Part shown: piece after piece, positions 1-7,116 of the stretch
Layout of the letters: every line of letters starts with the position of its first letter
Position numbering within the stretch: the stretch's first letter is position 1
Assembly (NCBI GenBank): GCA_005800815.1
Contig: SYEK01000027.1
Coordinates: forward strand, 1 to 33,951
DNA: 33,951 nt
Reading direction: 5' to 3'
DNA from: Actinomycetota bacterium
GTDB lineage: Bacteria > Actinomycetota > Actinomycetes > Nanopelagicales > Nanopelagicaceae
Notes under the pieces: generated by a model
Seen by the model: only the letters and a program-made list of their open reading frames with translations
The model's database searches: none
What the model was told of the DNA's origin: nothing
Program-made: the position numbers and the translations under genes

Positions 1-1
1 G

Positions 2-937
2 AAGGAGCTCGCTACTTCACAGATAGAGCTTTTTCGCAATGACATGCAGGCACTCCGTGTCCTTGCGCCAACAGATTATGTCGGTGCCGTGGAGTCGATA
101 CCTCTTGTCATCGATGCAATCGAAATATTGAGAGATCGTGGTGCGACTTATACGATCGAGGGAGATCATTATTTCCATAACTCTCCAGAGACTGGCTTCG
201 GTGGTTTGGCACATCTGGAGCAGTCAGAGATGGAACTTATTTTTTCGCAACGAGGAGGAAATCCACAGCTGGCAGGCAAGTTAGGCCCTCTGGATTGTTT
301 GGTCTGGATGGCACAGCGAGAAGGTGAGCCGGGTTGGAGTACGAGCATTGGTGACGGACGCCCTGGTTGGCATATCGAATGCACGGCCATAGCAATGCAC
401 TATCTGACTGGGGATAATCGGCAGGAAAGCCTTATTGATATCCAAGGTGGTGGTAGCGATCTGGTATTTCCACACCATGAGATGTGTCGCTCACAAGCTA
501 GGGTGCTGACGGGAAAAGAGTTAGCAGCACACTATGTTCACACAGGGATGATCGGCTTTGATGGTGAAAAGATGAGTAAGAGCAAGGGAAATTTACTCTT
601 TGTCTCGAAGTTGATTGAGCAAGGAACACATCCGATGGCACTACGTTATGCCCTGATGAGCTCTCACTATCGCCAGGATCGTATGTGGAGCCAAGAGATG
701 CTCATAGAGGCCGAGAAATCCCTCAAATATCTCTCTGGTGCTCTGTCAATGCCGAGTGTTCATGAGACGGATTCACTTTGTGCCCAGATTGCTGATGCTT
801 TGGCTGATGATTTAGATACGCCAAGAGCTCTTGACTTATTGCAAGAGTGGAGCCGCTTAAGTGTTGAGGGATCATCGGGAGGAGATGCGATGCAATTGCG
901 CGATACGGTAGATATGTTGTTGGGGCTTCGCCTTTAA
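2..937 (+). CDS. mshC: L-cysteine:1D-myo-inosityl-2-amino-2-deoxy-alpha-D-glucopyranoside ligase, 5' end missing
   Basis: MshC performs the ATP-dependent ligation of cysteine to GlcN-Ins in cytoplasmic mycothiol synthesis. The reading frame is open from base 2, giving 312 codons; the family is about 410 residues, so roughly the first 100, with the HIGH-type site, lie outside the window. Visible features are LRVLAPTDYVGAVESIP, PGWHIECTAIA, the GGGSDLVFPHHE zinc/substrate segment and the KMSKSKGN adenylate loop at 569-592. The family descends from cysteinyl-tRNA synthetase, but the short C-terminus without an anticodon-binding domain favours MshC over CysS. The stop codon TAA (935-937) shares the tetranucleotide TTAA with the stop of the convergent PAC2 gene. 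mshC next to a PAC2 gene is a usual actinobacterial arrangement. Confidence 0.92.
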   Translation, partial: KELATSQIELFRNDMQALRVLAPTDYVGAVESIPLVIDAIEILRDRGATYTIEGDHYFHNSPETGFGGLAHLEQSEMELIFSQRGGNPQLAGKLGPLDCLVWMAQREGEPGWSTSIGDGRPGWHIECTAIAMHYLTGDNRQESLIDIQGGGSDLVFPHHEMCRSQARVLTGKELAAHYVHTGMIGFDGEKMSKSKGNLLFVSKLIEQGTHPMALRYALMSSHYRQDRMWSQEMLIEAEKSLKYLSGALSMPSVHETDSLCAQIADALADDLDTPRALDLLQEWSRLSVEGSSGGDAMQLRDTVDMLLGLRL

Positions 938-1797
938 TCCTTCGAACGACGACGCAAATAGCGTTCAAACTCTTGTGCAATCATCTCACCCGAAACATCC
1001 GGGATCTCAGCGGCATCCTTGGACTCCTCTAGCGCCTTCACATAGTCGGCAACATCCCTATCCTCTTTGGCAAGGTTATTTATCTCGATCTCCCAAGCAT
1101 CCGATGCTGCAGCGAGTGCGGACTGCGGGATGGATAAATTGAAAAAATCCTCGAGCCCGTGAATTAGTGCTAGAGATGATTTCGGTGATGGGGAGTTTGA
1201 GGCGTAATGGGGGACAGGGGCCCACAATGAGATCGAATCAATTCCACGGCGCATACAATCCTCATGAATCACGCCAAGAATTCCCGTAGACCCCTCATAG
1301 CTTGAAAGTTCAGCCCCTAGACGCTTTGCAATCGATGCACTAGCTGCCGTCAGATTCACTGAGATGGGGCGGCTATGAGGAGTATCTGCAAGCAATGAGC
1401 CAAGTGTCACAATCATCGAGACTTCAAGGTCATCGGCTAAGTCCAGGAGTTCGTGTGTAAATGTCCTCCACCGCATTGAGGGTTCTGCCCCCTTGACGAT
1501 CACAAAATCACGTGAAAGATGAGGCAGGATAAGTCCAAAAATCGAGGTGCCTGGCCAGACGATGAAGCGGGCCTGAAGTTCATTTAAGCGAGTTACAGGG
1601 CGATTGACTTGAAAGTCATAGAAATCTTCGGATTCAAGCTCGGCAATTAACTCAGGCGCAACTTCGTAATCAGTAAAACTCCAGGCACCTAAAAGATGAT
1701 CCAGTGCACCTGAAGCAGCCTCTCCAGCATCACTCCATCCCGAAAATGCCATCACCATGACGGGATTGCGTAACAGTGGGATCTGATGTATCTGCAT
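934..1797 (-). CDS. PAC2 family protein
   Basis: This 287-residue protein belongs to the PAC2 (proteasome assembly chaperone 2-like) family, common in Actinobacteria and of unclear function there. The N-terminal VMVMAFSGWSDAGEAASGAL, the central VTLGSLLADTPHSRP and the segment SLWAPVPHYASNSPSPKSSLALI are typical. I chose the ATG at 1797 because a TAAGGT hexamer lies 8 nt upstream; a TTG at 1827 would add ten residues but has no clear ribosome binding site. It diverges from the HAD gene across 30 bp and converges on mshC with interlocking stops. No proteasome genes occur in the window, so a chaperone role for a 20S proteasome is not supported here. The family call is firm and the function unknown. 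Confidence 0.85.
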   Translation of the reverse strand: MQIHQIPLLRNPVMVMAFSGWSDAGEAASGALDHLLGAWSFTDYEVAPELIAELESEDFYDFQVNRPVTRLNELQARFIVWPGTSIFGLILPHLSRDFVIVKGAEPSMRWRTFTHELLDLADDLEVSMIVTLGSLLADTPHSRPISVNLTAASASIAKRLGAELSSYEGSTGILGVIHEDCMRRGIDSISLWAPVPHYASNSPSPKSSLALIHGLEDFFNLSIPQSALAAASDAWEIEINNLAKEDRDVADYVKALEESKDAAEIPDVSGEMIAQEFERYLRRRSKD

Positions 1798-1805
1798 AGC
1801 CTCAA

Positions 1806-1811
1806 ACCTTA
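1806..1811 (-). promoter_or_regulatory. Candidate -10 box of the PAC2 gene
   Basis: TAAGGT on the minus strand lies 8 nt before the ATG at 1797, close to the spacing of the leaderless starts elsewhere in the window. There is no convincing -35. Confidence 0.4.
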
Positions 1812-1814
1812 CGG

Positions 1815-1820
1815 TACGCT
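1815..1820 (+). promoter_or_regulatory. Candidate -10 box of the HAD phosphatase gene
   Basis: TACGCT lies 7 nt before the GTG at 1828, and no ribosome binding site is present. It is 3 bp from the divergent PAC2 -10 box, so polymerases at the two sites would interfere. Confidence 0.4.
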
Positions 1821-1827
1821 CGCGCAA

Positions 1828-2514
1828 GTGAGGAGTTCTGATAATCGTGGTTTTTTTCAGGCCATCTTCTTTGATATGGATGGACTTCTCGTTGACTCAG
1901 AGCCATTATGGTTGGAGTCAGAGCGCCAAGTCACTGCAGCTTTTGGCTACACCTGGTTGGACTCTGACCAAGTGGCCTGCTTGGGGGGACCCCTAACTCA
2001 CGTTGGCGAGTACATGTCCCTCAAATGCAACGGGAGTAGATCTCCTGAGTACTTCACCCAAGAGCTCATCAAGGTTCAATGTTCGAAACTTCGAGGTCGT
2101 ACGCCCTTGATGCCTGGTGCCATTGAACTCGTCAGAGAGCTGAGCAAGAACGGAGTTCCAACTGGGCTTGTATCGGCCAGCCCACGATCCATTGTCGATG
2201 TCGTTTTGGAGAATTTGGGCGGAAATCCCTTCCCATTCTCGATCAGCTGCGATGATGTTCATCAGACCAAACCACACCCGGATGCCTATTTATTGGCCGC
2301 TCATACATTGGGGGTAGAGATCTCCCAATCACTGATTTTTGAGGACTCGCTCACCGGGGTTGAGGCGGCAAAGGCCAGTGGGGCTTGGCTCATAGCGGTG
2401 CCACATCTAATAGTTGTTCCTGAGAGTGAACGTGTACGAAGTATCAGGAGCTTGGAGCAGCTCTCTTTTTCGAAGCTGCAGGAGCTTTACCAGGACTTCC
2501 AGATAAAAATTTAA
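1828..2514 (+). CDS. HAD-superfamily phosphatase (beta-phosphoglucomutase-like)
   Basis: A 228-residue cytoplasmic hydrolase of HAD subfamily IA. Motif I is FFDMDGLLVDSEPLW near residues 14-28 (nucleophile Asp and acid/base Asp), motif II is LVSASPRS, motif III is the Lys in QTKPHPDAYL, and motif IV is LIFEDSLTGVEAAKASG. The family includes phosphatases of sugar phosphates and similar metabolites; the substrate cannot be read from sequence. The open frame extends upstream to an ATG at 1786 inside the PAC2 gene, but the GTG at 1828 gives the normal short lead-in to motif I and has a -10-like box 7 nt upstream. The stop overlaps that of the convergent RecB-type gene in TTAA (2511-2514). M. tuberculosis also has a HAD gene near the PAC2/mshC genes. 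Confidence 0.85.
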   Translation: MRSSDNRGFFQAIFFDMDGLLVDSEPLWLESERQVTAAFGYTWLDSDQVACLGGPLTHVGEYMSLKCNGSRSPEYFTQELIKVQCSKLRGRTPLMPGAIELVRELSKNGVPTGLVSASPRSIVDVVLENLGGNPFPFSISCDDVHQTKPHPDAYLLAAHTLGVEISQSLIFEDSLTGVEAAKASGAWLIAVPHLIVVPESERVRSIRSLEQLSFSKLQELYQDFQIKI

Positions 2515-3272
2515 TTATGTGCCGGACAGATAGTTTTGAAGAAGCACCAATCACAAAGTTTGCTTGGCTTTGGTGGCCAGTACTCCTTCTCAATTGAGAT
2601 AAAGATATCTTTGGCCGTCTGATGTAAGGATTTTTCAGCATCTTGGAGATCGGTTGGGGTCGGATTATTCTTTAGAATCCTCCCATCTCCAAGATAAATG
2701 AGTTGGAGAAGACGGGGAAGAACCTTGTGTGTCTTCCAATATAGGAGTGCATAAACACGTAACTGAAAAAACGCTTTACCCTCCCATCCTGCCCGTGGTG
2801 CCTTTCCTGTTTTATAATCCACGATCCGCACCTCACCAGTTGGAGCGATGTCCAAGCGATCAACGTATCCATGAAGATATACATCTGGAGTAAAGTCACT
2901 CTCTAGATGCAACTCTCGATGCGTCGCCTCAAAGGTATCTGGTCGCTCGAGTGTGAAGTATGTTTGCACAAGTGCCGATGCCCGGTCTAGCCACTCTTTT
3001 TCATCACTGACCATCTGTGCTAACTCTGGTTTTGCCGCGACTTGGGCGCGCCATCGAGAGGCAAGAAGTTCAACTGCTGTACTCACCGTTCTCTGGTGCG
3101 GGATACTTTCGAAGAGATCGTGTAGAACGGTATGAACGAGAGTTCCTCGCTCGGCATCGAGATTGGGCGGCTGTGGGAGCTTATCAATCGAACGGTACTT
3201 GTAGAGTTGTGGACAGTTCGTATAATCCCCGACGCTGCTCGGTGATAGGCGAAGCCGGGGATCATTACTCAC
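2511..3272 (-). CDS. RecB-family PD-(D/E)XK exonuclease
   Basis: A 253-residue single-domain nuclease (PDDEXK_1, as in the Cas4/RecB C-terminal domain). Motifs: LSPSSVGDYTNCPQLYKYR near the N-terminus (first cluster cysteine), GTLVHTVLHDLFE (catalytic His), YLHGYVDRLDI with the metal-binding Asp, VRIVDYKTGKAPR with the DXK catalytic pair, and a C-terminal CDWCFFKTICPAHN. Together with the first Cys this gives four cysteines able to hold a Fe-S cluster. No helicase domain is present. The start is uncertain: GTG 3272 has TATCTT 7 nt upstream, while TTG 3281 has AGGAG 10 nt upstream; longer versions run into trmI. A RecB-type gene divergent from trmI is conserved in mycobacteria (Rv2119/Rv2118c). 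It probably acts in DNA repair, substrate unknown. Confidence 0.85.
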   Translation of the reverse strand: MSNDPRLRLSPSSVGDYTNCPQLYKYRSIDKLPQPPNLDAERGTLVHTVLHDLFESIPHQRTVSTAVELLASRWRAQVAAKPELAQMVSDEKEWLDRASALVQTYFTLERPDTFEATHRELHLESDFTPDVYLHGYVDRLDIAPTGEVRIVDYKTGKAPRAGWEGKAFFQLRVYALLYWKTHKVLPRLLQLIYLGDGRILKNNPTPTDLQDAEKSLHQTAKDIFISIEKEYWPPKPSKLCDWCFFKTICPAHN

Positions 3273-3279
3273 GTGTTGC

Positions 3280-3285
3280 AAGATA
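3280..3285 (-). promoter_or_regulatory. Candidate -10 box of the RecB-type nuclease gene
   Basis: TATCTT on the minus strand lies 7 nt before the GTG at 3272. It supports a leaderless start but competes with a TTG start at 3281 preceded by AGGAG. Confidence 0.3.
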
Positions 3286-3311
3286 CTCGTACTCCTGCCT
3301 AAATTTTCGCC

Positions 3312-3317
3312 TAAGAT
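3312..3317 (+). promoter_or_regulatory. -10 box for leaderless trmI
   Basis: TAAGAT lies exactly 6 nt before the GTG at 3324, with no ribosome binding site between. This matches the TANNNT-N6-start pattern found at the head of several operons here. Confidence 0.6.
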
Positions 3318-3323
3318 ACCCTC

Positions 3324-4175
3324 GTGTCTAATCTTGGGTATTTCGCTGCCGGTGATCGCATTCAATTGACTGATCCCAAGGGCAAGATGTATAGCTTTAC
3401 CATCGAGGCTGATAAGGAGTGGCACACGCACAAGGGTTGGATTACTCATAACGAGCTGATCGGTCTTGCTGAGGGCTCAGTCGTCAGTACGAACGCAGGA
3501 TTGAAGTTCACGGCATTTAAACCCCTTCTTGCCGACTTCGTCCTCACGATGCCTCGGGGTGCAACGATTATCTATCCCAAGGACGCCGCGATGATTGTGG
3601 GGTTGGCCGATGTATATCCAGGGGCCCGTGTTCTAGAGGCCGGAGTCGGCAGTGGTGCACTCACCATCTCACTTTTACGGGCGGTCGGAGGTGGCGGCAG
3701 TGTCCACTCAGTAGAGCGGCGTGAGGATTTCGCCGCACATGCACAGGCAAATATTGCAAGTTACTTCGGTGGCGCACCAGCTAATTGGAGCTTGATGGTT
3801 GGGGATCTTCAAGACCAAGAGGTCGGTGAAAACTTCGATCGAGTTATCCTGGACATGCTCTCGCCCTGGGAGTGCATCGATTGTTCGGCCAGGGCGCTAC
3901 GTCCAGGGGGTGTCTTGATGGCCTATGTCGCAACGACAACACAACTATCAGTGACCGCTGAGGCTATAAAGGGCGACGGGCGTTTCACAGAACCAGAGAG
4001 TAGTGAGACGATCGTACGAGGTTGGCATCATGAGGGGCTGGCAGTTCGGCCCCAACAGCGCATGATTGCTCACACTGGATTTCTCATCCAATCACGCAAG
4101 ATGGCACCAGGGGTGGAGGTCCTTGCCCGTAGGCGCAGGCCAGCAAAGGGAGCATACGATGTCGCGCAAGATTGA
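3324..4175 (+). CDS. trmI: tRNA (adenine-58-N1)-methyltransferase
   Basis: TrmI methylates N1 of A58 in the T-loop of tRNAs with S-adenosylmethionine. The 283 residues match the actinobacterial family (Rv2118c). An N-terminal beta domain is followed by PRGATIIYPKDAAMIV, the SAM motif VLEAGVGSGAL at residues 103-113, VERREDFAAHAQANI, and DRVILDMLSPWE with the active-site Asp. The GTG start follows a -10 box by 6 nt, suggesting a leaderless message. In most Actinobacteria the ARC/Mpa ATPase, dop, pup, prcBA and pafA follow; here pafB follows directly, overlapping by 17 nt. The operon is probably trmI-pafB-pafC. Confidence 0.93.
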   Translation: MSNLGYFAAGDRIQLTDPKGKMYSFTIEADKEWHTHKGWITHNELIGLAEGSVVSTNAGLKFTAFKPLLADFVLTMPRGATIIYPKDAAMIVGLADVYPGARVLEAGVGSGALTISLLRAVGGGGSVHSVERREDFAAHAQANIASYFGGAPANWSLMVGDLQDQEVGENFDRVILDMLSPWECIDCSARALRPGGVLMAYVATTTQLSVTAEAIKGDGRFTEPESSETIVRGWHHEGLAVRPQQRMIAHTGFLIQSRKMAPGVEVLARRRRPAKGAYDVAQD

Positions 4176-5100
4176 GCGCTTAATCAATCTTACGATCGCC
4201 CTGCTTGCGACAAAGAGATATCTCACGAAGAATCAGATTTTCGCATCGGTAGAGGGGTATGAGGGCAGTGCCGAAGCCAAAGAGCGTATGTTTGAGAGAG
4301 ATAAAGATGATCTTCGAAACTTGGGCGTGGCCATTGAATTGGGTAGTTTTGATCCCCTCTTTGAGGATGAGGCTGGATACCGAATTGCCCCGGAGGGTTA
4401 TGCCCTAGACCTTGGGGCAATCACTGGTACCGAGATCGCCCTACTCTCCTTGGCGGCAGAGGCGTGGAAGGGAGCAGCGCTGGATCAATCTGCACAAAGC
4501 GCTTTGACAAAGCTCCGCTCAATGGGTGTGGACTCTGATCTTGATGCACTACCTGCACTGGCACCTCGATTGATGGCTACTCATGCTGGCTTTCAAGTTA
4601 TCACAACGGCTATCTCAAAGAGGGAGAGGATTTCATTCTCTTACCTATCTGAATCATTAAAATCAGAGCTACGCACAATAGAGCCATATGCGATAGCAAC
4701 AAAAGCTTCCCACTGGTACGTCGCCGGACGCGATATTTCGAAATCTGCGATGCGTACCTTCAGATTGGATCGCATAGACAGTGAGGTAACAACGAGTAAG
4801 AATGGTAGCGGTTATGAGATTCCTCCCGACTTTGATCTTCTGGCCAGCCTTGCCCTTGAACAGAGTGCGCACATTGCCAGAGTTGATATTCGCAAAGGTA
4901 AAGCACATCTAATGCGCAACGCTTCTCTCTCAATAGAGGATAAGGGAGAATGGGATCAAATCACTATCAACTATCTTGATTCAAGGAGTTTGATTGATCT
5001 TCTGCTGTGGCACGGTGATGATGTACTTCTGATCGCCCCTGAAAGCCTTCGTATGGAATTGATCGACCGAGTTCAAGAGATCATCGACCTTCATGTCTAA
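4159..5100 (+). CDS. pafB: WYL-domain transcriptional regulator PafB
   Basis: PafB works with PafC as an activator of the LexA-independent DNA damage response in mycobacteria, binding DNA by winged-helix domains and sensing through WYL domains. This 313-residue protein has an N-terminal HTH (SRKIERLINLTIALLATKRYLTKNQIF) and a WYL region near residues 165-225 with the diagnostic HWYVAGRDISKSAMRTFRLDRID. I chose the ATG at 4159 because AGGGAG precedes it; the longer frame from 4066 lies in trmI. It overlaps pafC by 8 nt, implying coupled translation. The name comes from linkage to pafA, which is absent here. PafB rather than PafC is called from order and from likeness to the first of the pair. 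Confidence 0.88.
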   Translation: MSRKIERLINLTIALLATKRYLTKNQIFASVEGYEGSAEAKERMFERDKDDLRNLGVAIELGSFDPLFEDEAGYRIAPEGYALDLGAITGTEIALLSLAAEAWKGAALDQSAQSALTKLRSMGVDSDLDALPALAPRLMATHAGFQVITTAISKRERISFSYLSESLKSELRTIEPYAIATKASHWYVAGRDISKSAMRTFRLDRIDSEVTTSKNGSGYEIPPDFDLLASLALEQSAHIARVDIRKGKAHLMRNASLSIEDKGEWDQITINYLDSRSLIDLLLWHGDDVLLIAPESLRMELIDRVQEIIDLHV

Positions 5101-6016
5101 ACCTTCACAAAGCTCTCTTGGACGTACCGCCCGGCTTTTAGATCTGGTGCCCTATCTAGCATCCCATCAGGGTATTGCGCTCTCGCATCTAGCGCAGGAT
5201 TTTTCTGTCACAGAGCCCGAGATGATCGCAGATTTAACGACTCTCTGGATGTGTGGTCTGCCTGGATATACACCCCTTGAGCTCATGGACCTCTCCTTTG
5301 AGTCGGGTTTTGTGACTATACGCAACGCCTCGACCCTCTCAAATCCCCGAAGGCTCAGCGAAGAGGAGATGATCGCCCTTCTGCTTGGTCTTGATCTGGT
5401 TATTGAATCCCTACCCAGTGAGAGAGAGGATCTGCGTGTAATCGCCGCCGATCTTGTAGCTAGGTTATCGAGTCGAGTCAGCGTCCCAACCAAGTTATCG
5501 GCGAAGCCCTCTACACCTGGCTCGGTACGCGCTGTAATACAAGATCTCTTGCAGAAGAGGGGTGCACTAGAGATCCTCTATCACTCCTCCTACTCAGATA
5601 CCGTGACTTCTCGGGTTGTAACGCCTATTGAATTTCGGGAGGAAAATAATTTCGAATATCTATGGGCTTTTTGTCAGAGAGCAGGGGGATTTCGAAGTTT
5701 CCGTCTTGATCGTATTCAATCGGCCCAACTCAGTCAGATGCCCACATATGAACCGGAATCACCGGTTCAAGACAAGGCCGCTACGATCTCCTACACGCTA
5801 CGAGCTCATTCAAGGCCAAGACAGATCATGGAGCGATTTGGAATCGATAAGAGTGATTTTGCCGGGGATCTTCCGGCCGCCTCCTTTTCGTACGAGTGGA
5901 TCCGGCGTTCGATTCTGGCATGTTCAGGCAGTGTGGAGCTTGTGCAGCCAGCCTCTGTACGAGCGCTGATACTCCATTCGGGTAGAGCGATATTGGAGCG
6001 TTACAAAGCAGGCTGA
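5093..6016 (+). CDS. pafC: WYL-domain transcriptional regulator PafC
   Basis: The second half of the PafBC pair, 307 residues. It has an N-terminal winged-helix segment (RTARLLDLVPYLASHQGIALSHLA) and a WYL domain in which EYLWAFCQRAGGFRSFRLDRIQ corresponds to the WYL and R-x-F-R-L-D-R-I signature; Tyr-Leu-Trp replaces Trp-Tyr-Leu, so the motif is degenerate. The C-terminal WCX-like extension contains RFGIDKSDFAGDLPAASFSYEW. It starts at ATG 5093 inside the end of pafB. PafC is expected to form a heterodimer or fused-like unit with PafB. About 30 bp separate its stop from the tatA -10/-35 region, so tatA probably begins a new transcription unit. Confidence 0.87.
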   Translation: MSKPSQSSLGRTARLLDLVPYLASHQGIALSHLAQDFSVTEPEMIADLTTLWMCGLPGYTPLELMDLSFESGFVTIRNASTLSNPRRLSEEEMIALLLGLDLVIESLPSEREDLRVIAADLVARLSSRVSVPTKLSAKPSTPGSVRAVIQDLLQKRGALEILYHSSYSDTVTSRVVTPIEFREENNFEYLWAFCQRAGGFRSFRLDRIQSAQLSQMPTYEPESPVQDKAATISYTLRAHSRPRQIMERFGIDKSDFAGDLPAASFSYEWIRRSILACSGSVELVQPASVRALILHSGRAILERYKAG

Positions 6017-6029
6017 GTTCGGCTATCGC

Positions 6030-6058
6030 TTGGCCCTGGCTCTGCGGTAAACTATGCT
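6030..6058 (+). promoter_or_regulatory. Promoter of tatAC
   Basis: TTGGCC (6030-6035) and TATGCT (6053-6058) are separated by 17 bp. AGGGAG (6078-6083) lies 8 nt before the tatA ATG. This is a conventional leadered promoter, in contrast to the leaderless pattern elsewhere in the window. Confidence 0.5.
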
Positions 6059-6091
6059 CACCACTTCATCAGCAACTAGGGAGCAAGCCTC

Positions 6092-6277
6092 ATGGGTTTT
6101 CGAAATCCTACGACCATCATTATTCTTCTCACCGTAATTCTCGTCCTATTCGGGGCAAAACGTCTTCCAGACTCTGCTCGTTCTCTTGGGCGCTCAATGC
6201 GGATTTTCAAGAGTGAGATCAAAGAGATGAACAATGATGAAAAAAGTCCCGAGGATGAAAAAACTTCCGAGAAATAA
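6092..6277 (+). CDS. tatA: Sec-independent protein translocase subunit TatA
   Basis: TatA oligomerises to form the conducting element of the twin-arginine pathway, which exports folded proteins across the cytoplasmic membrane. The 61 residues comprise a short N-terminus (MGFRNPTT), one membrane helix [19 protein letters not shown] with the hallmark FG hinge, an amphipathic helix [16 protein letters not shown], and an acidic/lysine-rich tail. AGGGAG precedes the ATG with good spacing. It is followed after 6 nt by tatC, as in M. tuberculosis Rv2094c-Rv2093c. No tatB is visible in the window. Confidence 0.95.
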   Translation: MGFRNPTTIIILLTVILVLFGAKRLPDSARSLGRSMRIFKSEIKEMNNDEKSPEDEKTSEK

Positions 6278-6283
6278 ACTGTG

Positions 6284-7096
6284 ATGGCGTCGAACCTTGA
6301 CGCTCGGATGCCTCTGCTTGATCATCTGCGAGAACTTCGCAAGAGAGGTTTTCGCGCCGCAATCATAATCGTGTTGGCTTCTGGAATTGGTCTTTTTTTC
6401 TACAATGAGATCATCACCCAACTTGCCGTTCCTGTCTGTGATCTCAAAGCGGCACAGGCCTCAGGGGCTTCGAATTGTGGGGCTCTCTATATCAGTGGAG
6501 TTCTAGGTCCTCTCAACCTTCAGATTAAGGTAGCGATACTTTCGGGGCTCATCGCCTCTGCACCTCTATGGCTCTACCAATTATGGGCCTTCATAGCCCC
6601 TGGTCTGCATCGAAAAGAGAAACGCAACTCAGTGCTTTTTATAGTTTCAGCAACTCCTTTCTTTGCATTGGGAGCGACTCTGGGCTACTTGGTCCTTCCA
6701 GTAGCGATTAGAATTCTCTTCGGTTTTACACCCAGCGCCCTTACAAATCTCGTTCAGTTTGATGACTACCTCGATTTTGTCTTAAGGATAATCTTGATCT
6801 TTGGCCTTGCCTTCGAATTGCCCGTCTTTCTTGTCACACTCAATCTGATTGGAGCCATCAGGGGAGAGACGATACTCAAGCCCTGGCGAGTGTGGATTTT
6901 TTCCATCGTTCTCTTCACAGCGGCCTTCACACCAACGGGTGATCCGATTACCATGCTTCTTCTAGCTGGACCCCTGTGCGCCCTCTATTTTCTCGCAGGT
7001 GGCATCGGTGTTATGGTCGATAAGAAACGCGATAAACGCGCTGCACAGATGCCAACGGGTATCGCACCTATTGAATCTGCCACCCCTATCGAGTGA
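6284..7096 (+). CDS. tatC: Sec-independent protein translocase subunit TatC
   Basis: TatC is the six-helix membrane receptor that binds twin-arginine signal peptides. This 270-residue protein begins with MPLLDHLRELRKRGFRAAIIIV, the conserved cytoplasmic N-terminus and first helix, followed by LWAFIAPGLHRKEKR (conserved loop and Glu), FALGATLGYLVLPVAIRILFGF, and the last helices around FELPVFLVTLNLIG and AAFTPTGDPITMLLLAGP. The C-terminal tail is short and charged. The start is ATG 6284, though a GTG immediately before it at 6281 is equally possible; the ribosome binding site is weak, so coupling to tatA is likely. Confidence 0.95.
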   Translation: MASNLDARMPLLDHLRELRKRGFRAAIIIVLASGIGLFFYNEIITQLAVPVCDLKAAQASGASNCGALYISGVLGPLNLQIKVAILSGLIASAPLWLYQLWAFIAPGLHRKEKRNSVLFIVSATPFFALGATLGYLVLPVAIRILFGFTPSALTNLVQFDDYLDFVLRIILIFGLAFELPVFLVTLNLIGAIRGETILKPWRVWIFSIVLFTAAFTPTGDPITMLLLAGPLCALYFLAGGIGVMVDKKRDKRAAQMPTGIAPIESATPIE

Positions 7097-7104
7097 TAGC
7101 GCGA

Positions 7105-7110
7105 TAAGGT
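7105..7110 (+). promoter_or_regulatory. -10 box for leaderless dagK-like gene
   Basis: TAAGGT lies exactly 6 nt before the ATG at 7117. The same bases contain AAGG at 7 nt spacing and could act as a weak Shine-Dalgarno on a tatAC read-through message, so both readings are open. Confidence 0.45.
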
Positions 7111-7116
7111 CGCCTT

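Noticed and set aside
2953-3331. Plus-strand ORFs opposite the RecB-type gene
   Set aside because: They mirror the conserved coding frame of the nuclease and have no recognisable domain.
5673-5690. TTGTCAG resembling the start of a PafBC-dependent promoter
   Set aside because: It lies inside pafC without a correctly spaced TANNNT or a gene start downstream.
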